Shown piece by piece: positions 1-4,909 of a stretch of DNA of 6,760 nt; position 1 is the first letter of the stretch, and every line of letters begins with the position of its first letter. Source of the DNA: GCA-2723085 sp042093455. GTDB taxonomy: Bacteria; Bacteroidota; Bacteroidia; Flavobacteriales_D; Parvicellaceae. The notes below the pieces were generated by a model. That model made no database searches. It had not been told where the DNA came from and saw only the letters and a list, made by a program, of their open reading frames with translations. The position numbers and the translations under genes were made by a program. The stretch lies in the NCBI GenBank assembly GCA_042093455.1, contig JBELEU010000119.1, positions 1 to 6,760 on the forward strand, given 5' to 3'.

Positions 1-1
1 A

Positions 2-37
2 GGTTTCATTGCTGGTAAATTAAATAGTATCCACTAA
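2..37 (+). CDS. possible 3' end of an upstream gene (partial)
   Basis: Reading frame 2 is open from the window edge to a TAA at 35-37 and would encode the C-terminal residues GFIAGKLNSIH. The other two forward frames close earlier, at TAA codons within the first 21 bases. The stop would lie 3 bases before the ATG at 41, a spacing like the one between the next two genes, so an upstream operon member is plausible. Eleven residues are too few to name a product, and non-coding leader sequence is an equally simple explanation. No Bacteroidota-type promoter (TTG, about 19 bases, TAnnTTTG) is visible in these 40 bases. Confidence 0.3.
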   Translation, partial: GFIAGKLNSIH

Positions 38-40
38 AAA

Positions 41-2155
41 ATGAAATTACGTCTTCTTAGTATATATACATGTTTGTTAACTTTAACATCTTGCGGACAA
101 TCCTCTAATGAAAAAAACAATTCAATGAGTACTGAAACAAATAAATTCACCAATCATTTAATAAATGAAACCAGCCCCTATCTTCTTCAACACGCTCATA
201 ATCCCGTTAATTGGTACCCATGGGGAGAAGAAGCTTTAACAAAGGCTAAAAATGAAAATAAATTAATTATTGTTAGTATTGGTTATGCCGCTTGTCATTG
301 GTGTCACGTAATGGAACACGAAAGTTTTGAAAATGAAGAAGTAGCAAGCTTAATGAATGACAAATTCATTTGCATCAAGATAGATAGAGAAGAAAGACCC
401 GATATAGATCAAGTTTACATGAACGCTGTTCAATTAATTAGCGGAAGAGGTGGTTGGCCTTTAAACTGCATTACACTTCCTGATGGAAGACCCATTTATG
501 GAGGCACATATTACCCACCTAAGAATTGGACAGAACTTTTAACAAACGTATCAAAATTTGTAAAAGAATCACCTGAAAGAGCTGAGAATCAAGCTAAAGA
601 ACTTACCAATGGTATAAACAGCAGTGAATTCATCATGCTTAATCATGATAAACCTCAATTTTCAACTTTAGATTTAGATCGTATTTTCACCAATTTTGAA
701 CAACAACTTGACCCGATTAACGGGGGTAATAAAGGAGCTCCAAAATTCCCTATGCCAATTGGTTACGAATTCTTACTGCACTACAATTATATAATGGATG
801 AGCCCGCAGCTCTTGATGCTACCATGCTAACATTAATAAAAATGGCAAATGGAGGAATCTATGATCAAATAGGTGGAGGATTTTCAAGATACTCAACAGA
901 TGCATATTGGAAAGCTCCACATTTTGAAAAAATGCTATATGACAATGGTCAATTAGTAAGCTTATATAGTTCTGCTTTTCAAGTAAATAGAAACCCATTG
1001 TTTAAAACAATTATTGAGGAAACTTTAGATTTTACAAAACGGGAACTAACTTCTAAAGAAGGGGGGTTCTATTCATCACTAGATGCAGATAGTGAAGGAA
1101 TAGAAGGTAAGTTTTATGTATGGAAACACGAAGAGTTAACGAAACTATTGAAAGGTGATACTGAACTTATTATTGAGTATTACAACAGTGAAAAAAAAGG
1201 AAATTGGGAAAATGGTGAAAACATTTTATTGAAAACTAAATCAAATAAGACATTTGCCACCGAACATCAATTGTCTGAAAAAGAATTAGAAATAAAAGTG
1301 AGCAAAGCAAAAGAAATTTTAATGAAAGAAAGAGCAAATCGTATAAGACCTGCCCTAGATGATAAAATTTTAACTTCTTGGAACTCATTAATGCTAAAAG
1401 GATATATTGATGCCTATAAAGTATTAGATAAAAAAGAATACCTAGCTATTGCTTTAAAAAATGCTGATTTCATATGTGATAATCTAAAAAGTGCAGATTA
1501 CAGGTTAAATCGAAATTTCAAAAATGGGAAGGCAACCATAAACGGGTTTTTAGATGATTATGCTTTTACTATTCAAGCTTTTATAGCACTTTATCAGGTA
1601 ACATTTGATGAAAAATGGCTACATGAAGCAGAAAACATAATGAACTATTCAATTGATCATTTTTATGATAAAAAAAACGGAATGTTTTATTATACGTCTG
1701 ATATTGACCCTTCATTAATTGCTAGAAAAATGGAAGTGTCAGACAATGTCATGCCATCATCTAATTCAGAAATGGCTAAAAATCTATTTTTAATAGGAAG
1801 GTATACTTACAATGATAGCTATACTGAAATGTCTCAAAAAATGCTCAACAATGTAAAGGAGAACACCATAAAAGGAGGGTCGTATTACGCCAACTGGAGT
1901 ATTCTTTTAAGTTGGTTTAGTAGCGAAACATATGACGTTTCTATTGTAGGAGAAAATTGCCATAAAATCAGAAAAGAATTAGATCAGAAATATTTACCTA
2001 ATGTTTTTATTTCTGGAGGTAAAAAAGAAGGGAAATCACCACTTTTAAAGGACAAGTTAATTCCAAATGAAACTACAATTTACGTCTGTCAAGATAAAGC
2101 CTGTAAATTACCAGTAAATACTGTTGAAAAAGCACTTAAACAAATTAACCCATAA
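41..2155 (+). CDS. DUF255/YyaL-type thioredoxin-domain protein, predicted lipoprotein
   Basis: This 704-residue protein belongs to the DUF255 family (YyaL in bacteria, SPATA20 in animals), which joins an N-terminal thioredoxin-like domain to a C-terminal alpha/alpha toroid like that of six-hairpin glycosidases. The biochemical role of the family is not settled. Visible hallmarks are the SPYLLQHAHNPVNWYPWG block (45-62), the CHWCHVM redox-type motif (85-91, Cys85 and Cys88), DREERPDID (115-123), GGWPL (137-141), KFPMP (235-239) and the long conserved GGIYDQIGGGFSRYS segment (271-285) followed by HFEKMLYDN. Length matches the family. Residues 1-18 form a lipoprotein signal with lipobox LTSC and Cys18 as the lipidation site, followed by a polar linker, so the product is probably anchored in the envelope. 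Many relatives are taken to be cytosolic and start close to Met29 (ATG at 125-127). That internal start remains possible, but the lipobox favours the ATG at 41. The gene heads the visible operon, 5 bases before the methyltransferase. Confidence 0.9.
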   Translation: MKLRLLSIYTCLLTLTSCGQSSNEKNNSMSTETNKFTNHLINETSPYLLQHAHNPVNWYPWGEEALTKAKNENKLIIVSIGYAACHWCHVMEHESFENEEVASLMNDKFICIKIDREERPDIDQVYMNAVQLISGRGGWPLNCITLPDGRPIYGGTYYPPKNWTELLTNVSKFVKESPERAENQAKELTNGINSSEFIMLNHDKPQFSTLDLDRIFTNFEQQLDPINGGNKGAPKFPMPIGYEFLLHYNYIMDEPAALDATMLTLIKMANGGIYDQIGGGFSRYSTDAYWKAPHFEKMLYDNGQLVSLYSSAFQVNRNPLFKTIIEETLDFTKRELTSKEGGFYSSLDADSEGIEGKFYVWKHEELTKLLKGDTELIIEYYNSEKKGNWENGENILLKTKSNKTFATEHQLSEKELEIKVSKAKEILMKERANRIRPALDDKILTSWNSLMLKGYIDAYKVLDKKEYLAIALKNADFICDNLKSADYRLNRNFKNGKATINGFLDDYAFTIQAFIALYQVTFDEKWLHEAENIMNYSIDHFYDKKNGMFYYTSDIDPSLIARKMEVSDNVMPSSNSEMAKNLFLIGRYTYNDSYTEMSQKMLNNVKENTIKGGSYYANWSILLSWFSSETYDVSIVGENCHKIRKELDQKYLPNVFISGGKKEGKSPLLKDKLIPNETTIYVCQDKACKLPVNTVEKALKQINP

Positions 2156-2160
2156 AAATC

Positions 2161-2793
2161 ATGTCAGAAGACTACAAAAATCATTGGGAAAATGTATACA
2201 AAACCAAGACACCAAATGAAGTTAGCTGGACTCAATTGCACCCAAAAACTTCAATTGAATTAATCAAATCTTTTAACCTTCCCAAAACATGTTCAATAAT
2301 TGATGTAGGTGGAGGAGATAGTTTATTAGTTGACTTTTTATTAAAAGATGGTTTTCAAAACATTACAGTTTTGGACATTTCAAACGAGGCAATCAAAAGA
2401 GCAAAAAAAAGATTAGGAGAAAAAGCCGATAAAGTAAGTTGGATTGTTAGTAATATAACTGACTTTTCACCTGAGAAAACGTATGACATTTGGCACGATA
2501 GAGCAACATTTCATTTTTTAAATAAAGATAATCAAATCAAAAAGTATATAAATCTTGTAAATAAATCGGTTAACAAGAGCTTTGTTATTGGAACTTTTTC
2601 AATGGATGGCCCATTAAAATGCAGTGGCATGGAAATTGTACAATACAACGATGTAAAAATGAATGATTTATTTTCAAATCATTTTAAAAAATTAAGTTCA
2701 ATCAAAGAAGATCACATAACGCCTTTCAATACAATTCAAAATTTTATTTTTTGTACCTTTATAAAAAAAACGAATCATGATCAAAAAAACTAA
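2161..2793 (+). CDS. class I SAM-dependent methyltransferase
   Basis: The 210-residue protein is a Rossmann-fold methyltransferase without a signal peptide, so it should act in the cytosol. Motif I is IIDVGGGDS (46-54, the SAM-binding glycine loop). The acidic residue after strand 2 is Asp72 in VLDIS, and SNITDF (97-102) fits the adenine-contact region. The block YDIWHDRATFHFL (108-120) and the later GPLKCSG with the following V-Q-Y (150-162) are, as I recall, conserved in a bacterial subfamily that also starts with an HWENVY...EVSW segment (8-23). The substrate is not known and cannot be read from the sequence; small molecules, metalloids and proteins are all possible for this fold. The gene starts 5 bases after the DUF255 gene, and its last 17 bases overlap the HMA-protein gene in another frame, which suggests coupled translation with metal-related neighbours. 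Confidence 0.88.
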   Translation: MSEDYKNHWENVYKTKTPNEVSWTQLHPKTSIELIKSFNLPKTCSIIDVGGGDSLLVDFLLKDGFQNITVLDISNEAIKRAKKRLGEKADKVSWIVSNITDFSPEKTYDIWHDRATFHFLNKDNQIKKYINLVNKSVNKSFVIGTFSMDGPLKCSGMEIVQYNDVKMNDLFSNHFKKLSSIKEDHITPFNTIQNFIFCTFIKKTNHDQKN

Positions 2794-3121
2794 ATATATT
2801 GTCCTTACCTTACTATTAACAGTTGTTTATTCATTCAATGCACAAAATAGTAAACTCGTTAAAGAATCTTTTAAAGTTTGGGGTAAATGTGATATGTGTC
2901 AAGAAAAAATTGAAGACACCACTAATGACATTAAAGGGGTTAGGTTTGGAAGATGGAGCATAGCTTCTAACATGATAACTGTTAAATACGACCCAGAGAA
3001 AACATCTAGCGAAAAAATACAAAAAGAAATAGCTGGAGCTGGATACGATACAGAATTATACTCTGCAAAAGATGAAGATTATAACAATTTACATTTTTGC
3101 TGTAAATACGAACGCAAATGA
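2777..3121 (+). CDS. exported heavy-metal-associated (HMA) domain protein
   Basis: The 114-residue product has a signal peptide (positive MIKKTK start, hydrophobic core 8-20, likely cleavage after Ala22-Gln23), so the mature protein of about 90 residues should be periplasmic or secreted. Residues 30-95 fit the ferredoxin-like HMA fold of copper chaperones and MerP-like proteins. The metal loop reads GKCDMCQEKIED (37-48), with Cys38 and Cys41 in a CxxC pair, and is followed by ITVKYDPEKTSSEKIQKEI, the usual strand-helix segment. The common Met-Thr before the first cysteine is replaced by Gly-Lys. A Cys108-Cys109 pair close to the C-terminus (HFCCKYERK) adds two more possible ligands. The ATG at 2777 is chosen because it gives a clean signal peptide; it overlaps the end of the methyltransferase gene. 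The stop overlaps the next start. Copper is the usual cargo of such folds, but mercury, zinc or a thiol role cannot be excluded. Confidence 0.88.
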   Translation: MIKKTKYIVLTLLLTVVYSFNAQNSKLVKESFKVWGKCDMCQEKIEDTTNDIKGVRFGRWSIASNMITVKYDPEKTSSEKIQKEIAGAGYDTELYSAKDEDYNNLHFCCKYERK

Positions 3122-3888
3122 AAACATTAAAGCTAATTGTAGGACTTATATTACTCCTAAATTACAATACATTTTTCACCCAAACCTATGCAACCGACTT
3201 TACTGCAAATGATTGCAATGGAGTATCTCATAATTTATTTTCGGAATTAGATAGTGGTAAAGTAATTGTAATTGCTTGGGTAATGCCATGTCTTACATGT
3301 ATTACAGACCCTCTGGCTGCATTTGCTGAAGTTCAAAATTATGAAGTATCTCACCCAGATAAAGTTCGTTTTTACATGGCTGATGATTATGCCAACACAA
3401 GTTGTGCGACACTCTCTAGTTGGGCTCTAAATTATGGCATGGACAATTGTGTTAAATTCACTGATCCATCAATAAGCATGAGTGACTACGGAGTAAATGG
3501 AATGCCGAAAATAGTTGTTCTTGCTGGTTTAGATCATAAAATTTATTTCAACGAAAACAGCAGTCATCAAGGAATTGAAAATGCAATTAGTCAAGCTATA
3601 AATAGCACTGACATAAAAATAGATCATTCTAGTATTCTAGAACCGAAAATCTACCCTAATCCATCAAAAAATAACTTAACATTGGAGTTTTCAAAGGGTA
3701 TTATTGAAAATGTAAAAGTTGAAATAATTAATGTTTTAGGAGAAGTTATTTTTGAACTAAACACTAACCATTTTTTATCACCGGAGAATATAAATATTGA
3801 TATTACTAAATTTAAAAATGGTGTTTATATTCTTAAAACATCTTCTAGACACTCACAAAAGTCTAAAACATTTATTGTCTCAAAATGA
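3118..3888 (+). CDS. secreted thioredoxin-fold protein with CxxC motif and T9SS type A sorting domain
   Basis: The 256-residue protein has three parts. Residues 1 to about 22 are a signal peptide. Residues 25 to about 165 look like a TlpA/AhpC-type thioredoxin fold: the segment VIVIAWVMPCLTC (49-61) puts Cys58 and Cys61 in the active-site position at the start of a helix, and GMPK (128-131) supplies the cis-proline loop opposite it. Residues 174-256 are a type IX secretion sorting domain with IYPNPS (178-183), VLGEV (206-210) and GVYILK (235-240), which normally directs the protein across the outer membrane to the surface. Further cysteines are Cys33, Cys96 and Cys111. The start ATG overlaps the previous stop as ATGA, and the stop overlaps the next start in the same way. 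Disulfide exchange or metal reduction outside the cell, serving the neighbouring metal protein and barrel, is an inference. The CLTC pair differs from the classical CGPC, so redox behaviour may differ. Confidence 0.85.
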   Translation: MKTLKLIVGLILLLNYNTFFTQTYATDFTANDCNGVSHNLFSELDSGKVIVIAWVMPCLTCITDPLAAFAEVQNYEVSHPDKVRFYMADDYANTSCATLSSWALNYGMDNCVKFTDPSISMSDYGVNGMPKIVVLAGLDHKIYFNENSSHQGIENAISQAINSTDIKIDHSSILEPKIYPNPSKNNLTLEFSKGIIENVKVEIINVLGEVIFELNTNHFLSPENINIDITKFKNGVYILKTSSRHSQKSKTFIVSK

Positions 3889-4904
3889 GATGTTTAGCTA
3901 TATTTTCTTTACTTTTTTTTTCAACTAATTTTATTGCTCAAGGTTGCTGTTCTGGTGGTGCAGGAAGTCCTATTGCTGGAGGTGCAGCTACTGGTGTTCT
4001 TCAAAAAAATCAAATGCAAATTTCTGGAAACTACCAGTACATTCGGTCTGAAAAATTCTACACTGCAAACAGAGATACAACTGCACTTTTTGACAACTTA
4101 AACAGTAATTATTTATTTTACAGAATGGATTACGGCATAAGTAAAAAGCTAACTATTTCATTAGCAACTGGATATTTTACGAACAAATCTTTAATTGAAC
4201 TAGACCAGAAAGATACCATTCGCTCTAAAGGAATTGGTGACTTGATAATATTCCCACGATACGACATTTACAATGAAACAAAAAACAACATTAGAACTGA
4301 AATAACATTGGGCATAGGCTTGAAAGTTCCACTAGGCTTACACAATGATTCGACTCTAATTGGTTCATACCCACAAATAGGAGACATATATGCCATATCT
4401 CCTCCAACTGTTCAACCAACAAACGGTTCTAATGACCTTATGTTTTATTCTTTCTTTTTTAGAGACTATTCAATAAATAAAATTAGACTTTTCAGCAATG
4501 CTCTTTACATTAAAAGAGGATACAATTCATTGGGTGAAAAATTTGGTGATTATGCTAGTTTAGGGTTGTTTATAGGAAAAACATTTATCCGAAAATGGGG
4601 AGTTACTACTCAGCTTAAAGGAGAATGGATTGGGAAAATTAAAGCAAAAGAAGGAATAGACTTAATTGCTGATTACAACATTGATATTGCATCTACTGGA
4701 AGTAAAAAAATATTTTTTATTCCACAGATTAGTTACATTAACAAATCTCTTGTGTTTTTCGCAACGTGTGAAATGCCAATTTATCAGTTTGTCAACGGAA
4801 CTCAAATAGGTTCACAACTTCAAATTACTACTGGGTTTAATTATAGATTTATGGTTAAAAGTCCTGAAATTAAAACAGATGACTATAAAATAGAAGTAAA
4901 TTAA
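3885..4904 (+). CDS. outer-membrane beta-barrel protein with N-terminal CCSGG motif
   Basis: The 339-residue protein has a signal peptide ending near Ala18-Gln19, then the mature N-terminus GCCSGGAGSPIAGGAATG (20-37), a flexible glycine-rich segment with adjacent Cys21-Cys22. From about residue 44 on, alternating polar and hydrophobic stretches with frequent aromatic residues (for example QMQISGNYQYI, LFYRMDYGISKKLTISLATGYF, QISYINKSLVFFATC) suggest amphipathic strands of an outer-membrane barrel. The sequence ends in strand-like ITTGFNYRF, followed by a charged tail. The block MPIYQFVNGTQIG (297-309) recalls barrel proteins annotated as transporters or as MetA-pathway-like outer-membrane proteins. 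I do not recognise a specific function. The position next to HMA and thioredoxin-like genes suggests metal or thiol-related transport, as inference only. A lipoprotein reading is unlikely because A-Q-G before Cys21 is a poor lipobox. The start overlaps the previous stop as ATGA. Confidence 0.75.
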   Translation: MRCLAIFSLLFFSTNFIAQGCCSGGAGSPIAGGAATGVLQKNQMQISGNYQYIRSEKFYTANRDTTALFDNLNSNYLFYRMDYGISKKLTISLATGYFTNKSLIELDQKDTIRSKGIGDLIIFPRYDIYNETKNNIRTEITLGIGLKVPLGLHNDSTLIGSYPQIGDIYAISPPTVQPTNGSNDLMFYSFFFRDYSINKIRLFSNALYIKRGYNSLGEKFGDYASLGLFIGKTFIRKWGVTTQLKGEWIGKIKAKEGIDLIADYNIDIASTGSKKIFFIPQISYINKSLVFFATCEMPIYQFVNGTQIGSQLQITTGFNYRFMVKSPEIKTDDYKIEVN

Positions 4905-4909
4905 ACTAC

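Larger units (their letters stand above)
41..4904 (+). other. putative five-gene operon (DUF255, methyltransferase, HMA, thioredoxin-T9SS, beta-barrel)
   Basis: Five same-strand genes follow with a 5-base gap (2156-2160), a 17-base overlap (2777-2793) and two 4-base ATGA overlaps (3118-3121 and 3885-3888). There is no room for internal intergenic promoters or terminators, so co-transcription and translational coupling are likely. The cluster ends at the converging CotH-family gene. Gene contents point to the cell envelope: four of the five products carry export signals, and only the methyltransferase appears cytosolic. The operon may begin before the window. Confidence 0.75.

Noticed and set aside
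1061..1066. Run of six G in the DUF255 gene as a phase-variation tract
   Set aside because: It encodes Gly-Gly in a conserved GGFYSSLDADSEG block of the family, so it is explained by protein constraint and is short for a switch.
1191..1198. Run of eight A in the DUF255 gene, with similar runs at 2403-2410 and 2763-2770
   Set aside because: These encode lysine-rich segments and are common in AT-rich coding sequence; the frames are intact across all of them.
2156..2160. Search for a promoter or ribosome-binding site before the methyltransferase
   Set aside because: Only five A/T-rich bases lie between stop and start. No Shine-Dalgarno is visible, which is usual for Bacteroidota.
2831..3022. 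Minus-strand 63-codon open frame inside the HMA-protein gene
   Set aside because: It lies wholly opposite a gene with a signal peptide and a recognisable domain, and its translation shows no motif. It is a shadow frame.
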